Assembly (NCBI GenBank): GCA_030429565.1
Contig: JAUIFE010000033.1
Coordinates: forward strand, 35,591 to 99,590
From: Holophagae bacterium
GTDB taxonomy: Bacteria > Acidobacteriota > Holophagae > Acanthopleuribacterales > Acanthopleuribacteraceae
Length of the DNA: 64,000 bases
Reading direction: 5' to 3'
The first letter of the stretch is position 1; every line of letters starts with the position of its first letter. The translations under genes and the position numbers were made by a program. The notes below the pieces were generated by a model. The model made no database searches and was not told where the DNA came from. It saw nothing but the letters and a program-made list of their open reading frames with translations. Below, one piece after another: positions 8,374 to 18,100 of the stretch.

Positions 8374-9780
8374 ATGAGAGTTAAATTGTTTTGGTTCCTG
8401 TGTAGTCTCTGTTGTTTCGCCTCCGACCTTGACCTGGCACCGGTAAAATCGTTGGCCGATCATGCTTCGTCGATTGCCGGCGAGTGGCGCGAAATCGAAA
8501 CGGGCGTATTTGAGAAAAGCAGTGATGGAAAAGTAATTCGTTTCGCATCGGGAACCTTGGCTTTGAGCCATTCCTATGACGAGCTAACGCGTGAACTGGC
8601 CGGCATTGAGGGGCGTTTCAAGGTTGCGACCCGCTCGCCGACTGATGTCGTCCGTTACCAACACCTGGTGGCCCGCCATGAACACTTAGCGTCACTGCTA
8701 GCGGCGGGTGACACCGCGTTGCTTGACCCGCGCGACGGCGCGCTTGAGAAAATGCTGCAAAAAATTGTGGTCCAAGCGGAAGCCGGTGTCCAGCAAGGGT
8801 TCGCGCACATGGCTTACGACGGTGCCTGCGAGGGGGTTGGCTCCGCCAAGGTTGATTTTTCGGTGAACCATGTCGTGACACGGCACATCGAGCGCGGCGA
8901 AGGTCGTGCCTTCCAGCGTCACTTGTCAAAAGTTCACCCTGCCGGTGGCTTCAACTGTAGCACCTACGTCAGCGCCTTTCTGAGTGGTTGTGACGATGCC
9001 CGGCAAGGTTTTGAACTCTATGTGAGTGATCAAAACGAAGACTGTGCCTTGCCTTCCACGCCACTCAAACTTGAAATTTTCGATAGAGTACGCGTGTTTG
9101 ATGACCACCTGGATGCAGCCTATCGCGCAAACGTACGTGGCGGGGTTGAACCCTACCACTTCTACTGGACGGTTACCCAAGGGCAACAAGTAAGTCGCTA
9201 CCAAGGCGATTTGATTAGATTCAAGACGGCAAGGAACAGCCCCACTACTGTGAAGTTAGTGGTTCAAGACAGCGACAGCCAGACGACGTTCCAGTCTTTT
9301 CAGGTGGAAGCTGGTCTTGGTTTTAAGCGACATCGTAGCGTTCACAGCCCGGAACCTCCTGTGAAGAAGTCGTCCTTACGTGTTGGCACCACCATTTTAC
9401 AGCGTTGCAAACTCGGCACTGATTTGTTTTTCCAAACCAAAGCTTCGGCTTATGGGGGCAGTCCGCCCTATCGCTATGAATGGGAACCACCGTCTCAATT
9501 TGAATACCTGGGCTCGCTTGACGAACCCGAAGCTCAATTCGTGCTGTTTTTTGGTGAAGACGCCGTGGTGCGCGTCAAAGTGACCGATTTCAACGGGAAC
9601 GCCTCCTACGGTCGGGTCTATCTGCAGGGAGAACCCGCCGAGGATCCCGAACGGGATGAAGACCCTGAGGGTGGCTACGAGCCGAGGATTCCCGACTGCT
9701 ACGGTGGCAGTGGTGGTAATGGCGGCGGCGACAATACGGATCTCGAAGATCCATTTGTCCATCAACAGGGTGCCCAATAA
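8374..9780 (+). CDS. Secreted protein with N-terminal coiled region and two Ig-like repeats
   Basis: A 468-residue protein starting at ATG 8374 with AAGGAG at 8362-8367. The signal peptide is about residues 1-17 (MRVKLFWFLCSLCCFAS). Residues about 25-150 form a helical module with 'GEWREIETGVFEK...VIRFASG' and 'LDPRDGALEKMLQKI', shared with the gene at 9880. Two PKD/Ig-like segments follow, marked by GGVEPYHFYWTV and GGSPPYRYEWEPP. The tail is acidic and glycine-rich. Cysteines recur near sandwich edges. The function is unknown; the architecture suggests a surface or secreted binding protein. Confidence 0.75.
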   Translation: MRVKLFWFLCSLCCFASDLDLAPVKSLADHASSIAGEWREIETGVFEKSSDGKVIRFASGTLALSHSYDELTRELAGIEGRFKVATRSPTDVVRYQHLVARHEHLASLLAAGDTALLDPRDGALEKMLQKIVVQAEAGVQQGFAHMAYDGACEGVGSAKVDFSVNHVVTRHIERGEGRAFQRHLSKVHPAGGFNCSTYVSAFLSGCDDARQGFELYVSDQNEDCALPSTPLKLEIFDRVRVFDDHLDAAYRANVRGGVEPYHFYWTVTQGQQVSRYQGDLIRFKTARNSPTTVKLVVQDSDSQTTFQSFQVEAGLGFKRHRSVHSPEPPVKKSSLRVGTTILQRCKLGTDLFFQTKASAYGGSPPYRYEWEPPSQFEYLGSLDEPEAQFVLFFGEDAVVRVKVTDFNGNASYGRVYLQGEPAEDPERDEDPEGGYEPRIPDCYGGSGGNGGGDNTDLEDPFVHQQGAQ

Positions 9781-9797
9781 AACGCCGTTGTTTGGTA

Positions 9798-9828
9798 GGA
9801 CAGCCACCGGGTATGCCGGTGCCTGTCC
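9798..9828 (+). other. Strong intercistronic hairpin
   Basis: GGACAG-C-CACCGG (9798-9810) pairs with CCGGTG-C-CTGTCC (9816-9828): two 6-bp blocks around one C·C mismatch and a 5-nt loop, with no T run after it. It lies between two related secreted-protein genes. It may protect or process the mRNA, or act as a rho-dependent pause site. Confidence 0.45.
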
Positions 9829-9879
9829 GTGGCGCGGTCTGTAAAAGCTCATGATAGAAGGAAAAAGGAGATAGCGATT

Positions 9880-10869
9880 ATGATTGGTTACCTTTTACTG
9901 TGTCTATTCGCCTGGCAAACACCGACCTTCAGCTCGCCGGTGCACGAAAGTGCGGCGGCTACATTTAAGGCCATTCCCGGTCAATGGATTGAAACGGAAC
10001 CCGGTGTTTGGGAGAAGGGGAGCGCTGCGCAACGGGTGCGTTTTGTCTCCGGCGTGGATGCGTTTCAAAATGATTTAATCACGGTCAGTTACCACATCGA
10101 CACGCTGCGCGATCTGTTGACACAAACCAAACAGGGTGCCGACAACCGCGCATTAAACGAAGCCTTGGTCAAACTGGAGCAACGCGAAGCGACCTTGGTG
10201 AAGTTTCTCGATCAGGGTCGTCTCGAACGGCTGGATCCCCGACAGGCGTCGGTGCAAAAAACTTTGGCAAAAATGTCTGTGAGCGCCAAAGCGACGCCGC
10301 AAGGGGGAACGGGGCATTTTCGCATCGCCGGCACTTCGGACGGTACCGCAAGCGTTGTCATCAATGTAACCACCGACGAGGTTTCAGAGGAGCGCGAGCT
10401 GGAGGACGACGGCTACTACCTATTTGGCGACTTGGATTTTTCTTCTCGGCGTTGCGGCACCGAATGCACCAGTACCGTGACATTGTCGGTTGATACGCGC
10501 ATTTCTGATGGGATGCCGTTCGCGTTCACCTACACTGATCGCAACACAAATTGCGATACTCTCAACAACGGCAGGCTGCTTCGATTGAGCTATCGGTCGG
10601 GGCCGCCCCTCACCGAACCTGATTTCCGTTATCACTACTATCGGATTCACCTAGAGGCGCTAGGTGGCTGCGGCGATTTTGACTATTCCTGGGTCTCCGG
10701 TTCGCAGATGGAGATCGAGGTCCTGGCGCCAGGCAATGTTGCGGAATGTCGGCTGCCGTTTGGTGCGAGAGGTAGGGTAATTGCAAGCGTTGAAGACAGC
10801 AATGGGGACATTGCGAGCGTTGACATTACGCTCCAACCCAATGATCTACCGGTACCCAGGGTTCAGTAG
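9880..10869 (+). CDS. Secreted protein, paralogue of the 468-residue neighbour
   Basis: A 329-residue protein. ATG 9880 is chosen for AAGGAG at 9865-9870. The N-terminal hydrophobic stretch MIGYLLLCLFAWQTPTFSS is a signal peptide. Residues about 30-140 match the helical module of the 8374 gene: GQWIETEPGVWEK, VRFVSG, then LEQREATL and LDPRQASVQKTLAK in the same order. It then has RRCGTECTSTVTLSV and a final GGCGDFDYSWVSG Ig/PKD-like segment. It appears to be a tandem duplicate that lost one sandwich. A bidirectional terminator follows. Confidence 0.75.
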   Translation: MIGYLLLCLFAWQTPTFSSPVHESAAATFKAIPGQWIETEPGVWEKGSAAQRVRFVSGVDAFQNDLITVSYHIDTLRDLLTQTKQGADNRALNEALVKLEQREATLVKFLDQGRLERLDPRQASVQKTLAKMSVSAKATPQGGTGHFRIAGTSDGTASVVINVTTDEVSEERELEDDGYYLFGDLDFSSRRCGTECTSTVTLSVDTRISDGMPFAFTYTDRNTNCDTLNNGRLLRLSYRSGPPLTEPDFRYHYYRIHLEALGGCGDFDYSWVSGSQMEIEVLAPGNVAECRLPFGARGRVIASVEDSNGDIASVDITLQPNDLPVPRVQ

Positions 10870-10886
10870 GTTTTTTGTAGGTAATA

Positions 10887-10923
10887 AACGGGCGGACGGC
10901 CTGCGCGGTGCGTCCGCCCGTTT
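10887..10923. terminator. Bidirectional terminator between convergent genes
   Basis: Perfect 12-bp stem AACGGGCGGACG (10887-10898) with CGTCCGCCCGTT (10911-10922) and a 12-nt loop. It lies exactly between the secreted-protein gene ending at 10869 and the minus-strand gene ending at 10927. T runs are short on both sides, so its efficiency is uncertain. Confidence 0.65.
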
Positions 10924-10926
10924 GGG

Positions 10927-13900
10927 TTATTGAACGTCGGCGGCGGTGTCGGTGTCGGCCAAGGCGGCCAAGCGTTTGCGCGCTAATTTTTCGGTCGCCA
11001 AAGGCTCGTCTTCCTGAATTTCGACGCGGGTGTAATAGGCACGTGCGATGTCGGGGAAACCGAGGTTCTCGGCGACCAGACCCAGCACGTAGAAGTCATC
11101 GCCATCGAGCGTTTTGTCGATCCTGACTTTGATCGCGTTTCTCAAGGCGTCGGTCGCCTGCAGGTTGCGGCCTTGGGTGGCATACAATGTGGCCAAGGTG
11201 TGAAGCGTGGCGGAATTTTTACTGGTTTCTTTGTGGTTTTCAATGCGTTTAATTGCCGCATTGAGATCGGCATTCTCGAGGAAGAGATGCAGCCAAGCCA
11301 GGTTATTCGGCCCGACCAGGTCGTCTTCGGGAAATTCATTGCACTCGCGTTCCTGAAGGACCTTGACCTCGGCCAGACGGCCTTGAACCTTTAACGACTT
11401 GATGGCTTCCCTGCGAAACGCAGGAGCGAGTAGCGCTGTTTGCTTTTGGCGTTCGGCCAACAGCGCCGCGTGTTGCTCAAAGCGTTCGGTTTTACGGTAA
11501 AAGTTGAGCATCACCAGCGCATGATTGTCGGTGGGTTCTTTTTGGTAAAGCGCTTCGTAGGTGGCCAGACCCGCGTCAATGAGGCCGTGGTCTAACTGGG
11601 CCGCGGCGATGATTTTGATGAGATGCTTGGCCAGGGGACCGTCATCGCAGTTCTCGACCTGCGCGAGCAGCCTTGGGAACACATGTTCGGGCTGTTTGGT
11701 TTTGCCGCCGATGAGGGCGAGTAACTCGGGAAGCGCTTTCTTGTTGTGCTTTTTTAGCAGGGCCCATAGGGCTCGGTCATGGGGGTTTTGATGGTCCCAG
11801 AGGTGATCTTGTTCTTTTGCCAGCAGGTAATCCAACATTTTAACGGCAGGTTTGACCTGGCTGTGACTGACGGCGTGTTCAACGGCGCCCGCAATATAAC
11901 GAATGGCGTGCAAGCTGCCGGCAAGCCGGTAACGATTGCCTTCACGCACGACCCAGTAGTAGCCGGCGCGCATTTTGGGCAAGGTCAGTTTTACCAATTT
12001 ACTGTTTTTATGGTTGGGTGCATCGGCAACGACCTCAACTTGGATAGCGGGCAAAAAGGATTCCAAGATCCCCAGTTGCGAGGCGGCCTCTTTCGATAAA
12101 GCGGCCTTGACGAGACCAAAACCCATGTATTTGAGTTCAATCCGCAGTTGGGTGAAGTTCCGCGACGGTGCACCACAAAAGATTTGTTCCTCGGTAAAGG
12201 GCTTGTCGCCGTGAGGGACCAGTTGGTTGACCGCCAAACGGAGTACCGGAGTCCGTGGATCGTTGTCTCGCCATGTTTGCATCACGTCGCGATGCCGTGC
12301 GCGCCATCGGCTCATTCGGTCGGCGTTCTCTCGTTGGTCTTCAGCAGAAAGGCCGCGCTCAAGCATGGTGTAGGACTTTTCAAAATGGCGCAGGTTCGAG
12401 AGCTTGCCGAACACATCCATTAACATTTCGCGGCGCTGGGTTTGGTCGCTTATCTTATCCAATTGGTCAAGCACTTGGTCGACATCGTTACGGATGGCAA
12501 GCGCCGTAAGGAGAAACGCCGTTTTTTGAGCGTCATCGAGGTGGTTCGCCAAAACTTGCGCTGTTTCGGTATCACCGGCCCACAGCCGGTTCCAAAGATA
12601 GAGAACGGCTTGCTTTCCGGTCATGTTCTCTGGACCGAGACGCGCGTAATCGGAAGCGGCGCGGTCGAGTTGTTCCGGGCCGACCCCCATCATGCCGTTG
12701 GCGTGGTGGTCGCGCATGACCGCACGCAACAAGGGCAGCATCGGTTCTTCGGGAAAGTTGGCAACTTCCTGGTCGAGCAGGGTCAGGGCTTGGTCGCGAG
12801 GATAGCCAATGCCAAGTTCGTCGCCATTGTGGTTTTTGAGTAAAAGGGAACAGGCGGCCAGGGCGTCCTTGCTCGTGTGAGGTTGGGCCAAGGCCAACGC
12901 AATCTGGGTGGCGGCTGCGTCGACCATGCCCCATTGTGAAAAGTTCAAAGCAAGGCGCATGTGATTGGCGAAACTGGGTTTGGACTGACTCTCGCGCAAC
13001 AAGGCGGCAAAGGATTGTTCCGGGTTTTCGCCGAGAAATAATTGATGGGTTTCGTGGTAATAGACCTGGGTCATATTGGTTTGAAGCGCCTGGCGAATGG
13101 CTGTGTTGATGCGCGTGAGTTCCGCGACATCGAAGTGGCCCGATGTGAGGGTCACGATCAAACTGCCTTGGCTGGGATCTTCGGGATGGGTTTCGTGCAC
13201 GATCTTGAGGTGGTGATCGTCAAAACTGAGTTTCGGCAGAGGGGCGACAAGCTGATAACCGTCGGGATACTGGAAATGGTAGTTGAGCCGGAAGGTACCC
13301 GCTTCCGCCAGGAACAAGGGCTCAACCTCTTGATCTTCTTCAAATAATAGTTGGTTCGGGAGCTCGTGGAGAAGCCAACCCATTGGCAAGGTGAAGGCGG
13401 CGAAACGATAATCGGCTTTGATGTAGTCACCGTTTTTCAGCATCAATGTTTGCGTCCAAGGCTTGCTGAAATCATCGGAAAGGAGGCGTGCCGTTTCGAA
13501 CAGCGATTCGTCTTGGCTGGGTTTCGGCGGGCCTTGGTTGCGAAAATAGTACCGGTAGTAGATCTCTTTGTTGCCGCGTGCGTGACTTTGAATTTTAACC
13601 GAGCCGATGTCGTTGGGTTGCGCGGTGAAGGTCATGTCGAAGGCCAAGCCGTTTTCTGCCGGGTCGGCTGCGCGGATGGTGACGAGTTCGGCGTTGTCTT
13701 GAGCGGCAATCAAGGCCTGGGTACCGTGTAATTCGAAGGGGAGAGAGCCCTCGCGATTCAGCGAAACGGTGGTGTCGATCCAAACCGGTTGCTCACCACG
13801 TACAACGACAATCGCGTGGTTGAAAATGCCCAAACCGGGGGTGTTGCGTGGCAGATTGCGTTCGACCGAGTTGACGAGCGCCATTTGTGCGTCGAAACCA

Positions 13901-14937
13901 ACCTTGCGCAGCATGGCGATCAAAAGGACGGAGACGTCTTTGCAATCGCCGAACCCGCGTTGCAAAATCTCGGTAGGCGGGGTGGGCATCAAATTTTTAT
14001 CGCCTAGGTAAAGGCCGGTATAGCGCACGGTTTTTTGGATTTCGCGCAAGAAGCGCGCGGCGGTGGCGCGGGCGTCGTTAGGAACGACCTGTGCTTGTAG
14101 GTCGAAGGGCGGTTGGTCGAGGACGGCAACTTGGTCGACAACGGCACCATAGGCGGCGCCGACCTGCTGCCACGATTCACCGGTGGCAAAGGCGATGCGG
14201 CCTCGCGTGAAAGTTTGCAAGCGCTGATGTTGATCGACAGTCATGGGTTCAGGTGCTGTGACCAGGGTCCAGGTTTGAAGGGTTTGTCCGCCACTTTGGC
14301 TGACGTGGTGATCGACTTCGCAAGAAGGATCGATCTCGAAGTGGAGGGTCGTGCCGGTTGGTGTGCTGACGCGGATCTGTTGGGGAAAAGCAGCGGCCGT
14401 AAAAAAAGTGGGCCAGGCCTCGCCGCCCGCAAAAAAGGGGCGAATAGCCGGAATGACGACTTCGGTTTCAATGACGGCGCCGACCATTAAACGTGGCAAC
14501 GGGGCGGACAGGTTGTGGGCTTGATTGAATTGGTTGGGGTCGTCCTGCGTCGCCGAGGTTTCGACAACATGGGCCGCGTCGAGTTGGTAAATAGCCCCGT
14601 CGGGGTGAAGGACGCGCGCGCGCAATTGTGGGCGTGCCTGATACCAAGGTAACCAGGTCGTGGTCAGGTGGCTATAGGTCTCGAGATCCGTGTAATTGGA
14701 AACATAATAAACATTGCGTTCGGTTAAGGTGCGCCGACCTTCGGCGTCGATGTCGAAGCGAATTTCGCGCCAGAGTTGCGTGGGTGAAGCGTCGGTGTAG
14801 GCGGCTTTCGCCGAAGTGGTAAGCACCTCAGCGTTTTCGCTCATGAACTTGTGGGGCCAGGCTGTGATATCGCCGGCGTTAAGCGAGGGAAGGAGTAATG
14901 GGCAATAAATGAGAGCGTGCCAAAAAATAGATTTCAC
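10927..14937 (-). CDS. DUF3857 / transglutaminase-like / TPR secreted protein (paralogue 1)
   Basis: A 1,336-residue protein. The start is set at GTG 14937 because GGAGG lies 5 bp upstream and a signal peptide (KSIFWHALIYCPLLLPSLNAG) follows; the frame stays open further upstream but overlaps the next gene there. Order: signal peptide, DUF3857 (about 40-290), transglutaminase-like domain with C332 (GDCKD), H374 (FNHAIV) and D about 389 (WIDTT), then long helical TPR-like repeats from about residue 620 to the end. The catalytic triad is intact. Role: probably a periplasmic or surface protein acting on peptide or protein substrates. It lies downstream of a close paralogue. Confidence 0.85.
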   Translation of the reverse strand: MKSIFWHALIYCPLLLPSLNAGDITAWPHKFMSENAEVLTTSAKAAYTDASPTQLWREIRFDIDAEGRRTLTERNVYYVSNYTDLETYSHLTTTWLPWYQARPQLRARVLHPDGAIYQLDAAHVVETSATQDDPNQFNQAHNLSAPLPRLMVGAVIETEVVIPAIRPFFAGGEAWPTFFTAAAFPQQIRVSTPTGTTLHFEIDPSCEVDHHVSQSGGQTLQTWTLVTAPEPMTVDQHQRLQTFTRGRIAFATGESWQQVGAAYGAVVDQVAVLDQPPFDLQAQVVPNDARATAARFLREIQKTVRYTGLYLGDKNLMPTPPTEILQRGFGDCKDVSVLLIAMLRKVGFDAQMALVNSVERNLPRNTPGLGIFNHAIVVVRGEQPVWIDTTVSLNREGSLPFELHGTQALIAAQDNAELVTIRAADPAENGLAFDMTFTAQPNDIGSVKIQSHARGNKEIYYRYYFRNQGPPKPSQDESLFETARLLSDDFSKPWTQTLMLKNGDYIKADYRFAAFTLPMGWLLHELPNQLLFEEDQEVEPLFLAEAGTFRLNYHFQYPDGYQLVAPLPKLSFDDHHLKIVHETHPEDPSQGSLIVTLTSGHFDVAELTRINTAIRQALQTNMTQVYYHETHQLFLGENPEQSFAALLRESQSKPSFANHMRLALNFSQWGMVDAAATQIALALAQPHTSKDALAACSLLLKNHNGDELGIGYPRDQALTLLDQEVANFPEEPMLPLLRAVMRDHHANGMMGVGPEQLDRAASDYARLGPENMTGKQAVLYLWNRLWAGDTETAQVLANHLDDAQKTAFLLTALAIRNDVDQVLDQLDKISDQTQRREMLMDVFGKLSNLRHFEKSYTMLERGLSAEDQRENADRMSRWRARHRDVMQTWRDNDPRTPVLRLAVNQLVPHGDKPFTEEQIFCGAPSRNFTQLRIELKYMGFGLVKAALSKEAASQLGILESFLPAIQVEVVADAPNHKNSKLVKLTLPKMRAGYYWVVREGNRYRLAGSLHAIRYIAGAVEHAVSHSQVKPAVKMLDYLLAKEQDHLWDHQNPHDRALWALLKKHNKKALPELLALIGGKTKQPEHVFPRLLAQVENCDDGPLAKHLIKIIAAAQLDHGLIDAGLATYEALYQKEPTDNHALVMLNFYRKTERFEQHAALLAERQKQTALLAPAFRREAIKSLKVQGRLAEVKVLQERECNEFPEDDLVGPNNLAWLHLFLENADLNAAIKRIENHKETSKNSATLHTLATLYATQGRNLQATDALRNAIKVRIDKTLDGDDFYVLGLVAENLGFPDIARAYYTRVEIQEDEPLATEKLARKRLAALADTDTAADVQ

Positions 14938-15199
14938 ATGTGCCTCCGGTGGCAGTAATAAACCAGGATCAGTGGCATCAAACGGTGCCTTGAACATAGG
15001 TTGGGGTTGTAAAAACGACATAGTGAAGCTGATGGTCGGCGCATTTAAAAACCAGTTGAGGTTGATAGTTGAGGTTGATGTCTGCCAATCGGGCCAAGAC
15101 GGACGGTGCTTTGGTAGGTGGGGTATGCCGTCTGGGTCCGATGAGGCCGTGGGCCGAATCCTGGTGAAACCAAGCCGACCCGCGCGGCATGATCGATTG

Positions 15200-18100
15200 T
15201 TAGGGTTCGTCGCCGGCGCCTTGGGTGACGGCGCTGTCCATTTCGGCCAAACGGCGGCGAACCAGGTGGATGGTGTCGCTCGGATCGGCTTCATCCGAAT
15301 CGACGCGCGTGTAGTAGGTGCGGGCGATGTCGTTGAAACCCAAGTTTTGTGCGACCAAGCCGAGCACATACCAATCGGCACCATTTGGTGTGAAGCGGTG
15401 GTTTGACACAACGGCTTTGCGCAAGGTGTCGACGGCTTCTTGGTTTTTGCCCTGGGTTGCATAGAGTGTGGCCAAGGTGTGGTACGTGGCGGCCGAGGCG
15501 CCACTCATCCCCATGGCTGGAATGGTGGTGGCGACGGCGTTTTCGGCGTCGGCGATGGCGGCGTCGAGGTCGGCGTCGTCACGGAACAGAGCCAGCCAGG
15601 CCAGTGAGTTTTGGATACCGACGCCTTTCGCAATCGGGTCTTCGCGAATGCCCGTCAATACCCTCGCCATGCCGTCAAAATCACCCTGCTTTTCGTAGAG
15701 GGTGCCGTGCTGCTGGGCGAATTCCAGCGGTTTTTCCTTTTTATCCAGCCAGATATCCAGCAGTTGTTTAAAGGCTTCGTCTTGACCGGTCTCATCGTAG
15801 ATGGTCAGCAGATTGAGGGCACGGTCCGCGTCGGGGGCTGCCTCGTACCACGCGCGATAGTAGTCGGCGGCGCGTTGCTTGTCCGGGGAGTGGGTATAGG
15901 CCAAGGCGATGCGGTAAACCAGGCTTGCTTTGGCCGCATCGTCCTCGACTTGATCAACCAAGGCTTCCAAGGCGCGAACGTCTTTGGTTTTAAGGCTGTC
16001 GCCGTAATGAAACAAGAGCGCGGCCGCTTTGGACGGGTTCTTCTCGAGTTTTCTGAGCGCGGGCCAAAGGGTGACGAAGTCCGAATCGCTTGGGCGTCCC
16101 TGAATCGGCGTCAACGTGAGCAGGTGGTCGAAGAGCGCGGCTGCTTCTGCACCTGCCCGACGGGTCAAGGCATGGGCGAACGCCGGGCCCAATTTGTTGG
16201 GTTCACTGGTCGTGGCGGCAATGCGATAACCTGTTTTGGTCGGCACGACCCAGTAAAACATGGGTTTCATGACCTGGAAGGCGGGACAGAGGACTTTGAC
16301 GATACGGGCTGAGGTGGTGTCGGATTCCGGCAGGCCGTCCGCGTAGGTCATTGCCAGGTTGCCCAGGAACAAATCCCATATGCTCGTTTGGTTGTGGGCG
16401 GCCTGATCACTGCTTTTGGCGGCCATGTTGAACAGGATGGCGTCGTAAGGTGGTTCCAGAAACGGCAGCGCTGCTTGATAGGTGGGTAACTGGATTTGCG
16501 TGTCGCTGAAGGGTTTGTTCGTGGCCATGGTCGCCTTATTGGCGAAGAGACGAAGCACCGGGGTAAACGGTTGGCTGTCGTCAAACGCGTTAATGTCAAT
16601 CGCTTTAGCATTGGCCAACATATTGGCGCGCAGGCGGAGCAACTCTTGGGATTGGGGCAAGGTGACGGCGTTTAGTGTGGCGCTCGCGGCCGGATAGTTG
16701 CGCAGGCGAGCCAGGATGTCGGATGCCTGCAACAGTCTCCCGGCGCGTTGTTGGGGGTTGGCCGTCCGACGTGCAATGACGAGCGCTTGTTCGGGCCCTT
16801 GTTCCTGGGCCGCGATGACGATTTGAAACACATCGCGACGCAGGCTGTCGAGCGTGTCGGCTAGGGTTTTGGCAGTGGCGTTATCGCCCACCAACAAGCG
16901 ATTAATGACGTGATGGGCACGGGTTTCCTTCGACAACACTTTCATGTTCGCCTTGGCGTATTCGGCTGCGCTTTTTTCGAGCAGCGCTTGGTCTTCAATA
17001 ATCAGACCGTTATCGCCGTGATCGCGCGTGTAGGCCGAGAAAAAATAGAGCATCGGGAAGTCGGGAAAGGCTTCGGCTTCACCTTCTAAAACAGCCAGCG
17101 CGCGGTCGCGCAAGTAACCGGGACCCACCTCGGTGCCGGTATAATTTACCATCATGCTGGGAATGGCAAAAATCATGTCTAAGGCATTGTGGTCGTACTT
17201 TACGCCCTGCTCCACGTGCTCCATCGCCGGTTCAATCATGCCCCAACGGCTAAACGCACTCGCCAAACGAAAATGCGTTTGAACCGACGGCGCCTGCTCG
17301 TGTTCCTGCTTCAAAATGGCGAAGGCCTGATCCACTTTGCCTTCCTCAAGCAGCAACATGCCTTGGTGCTTGAAGGTAAGTAAGAGGTTGGTCTGCGACA
17401 AACGCGTTAATAATGCGTTGACGGCCTCGACTTCCTCAACCGGCATGACGCCGGGCTTAAGTGTCAGGGTGAGGACGCCGTGGGTTGGATTCTCGCTTGA
17501 GCGTTCGTCGGCGAGAACCACATGCTCGCTTTCAAATGTCACGGGCGCAAAGGTCTGGGCCAATTGGTAACCCGATGGCAGGTGGAACTGGTACGACAGG
17601 CGAAAAACGCCGGCGTCGACAAGGGTCACCGGCACCTTGGGTTCATCCGCCGCAAATTGAACGATGTCTGGAATTTCTTCGGTTGACCAACCGAGCGGAA
17701 CCGAAACCATTGCCCCTTTAAAATCGCTTGCAAGGCCTTCCCAGGATTCACTCTCGGTGGTGCGTGACCAGGGTTGGCTCATGTCCGCTGATGCGACGCG
17801 CGCGTGTTCTGTGTCCGGCGCTTCCGCGCCCTCTTTATAGTTGAGGTACTGGTCGCGAAAGGTAATCTCGTGATTACCACGGCCGCTGTAGGTGACCTTC
17901 ATGCGTCCATTACCAGAAAACGTTGGGTGGAAATCAAAATGAAAGTCCATGCCGTGGTCGGCGGGATTGGCGGGCGGAATCTGCGTCAATGCGCGGGTCC
18001 GGGGGTGGGCGATTAGCGCTTGGCTGCCGTGCAGTTGGAAGGGCAAAGCGCCGTCGCGGTTAAGCGTCACGGTCGTGTCAAGCCAGGCCCTTTCGCCATT

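Noticed and set aside
14938..15504. Upstream extension of the 1,336-residue transglutaminase protein
   Set aside because: The frame stays open but overlaps the coding end of the paralogue in another frame, has low-complexity Pro/Thr-rich composition, and the GGAGG-GTG at 14937 followed by a signal peptide is a far better start.
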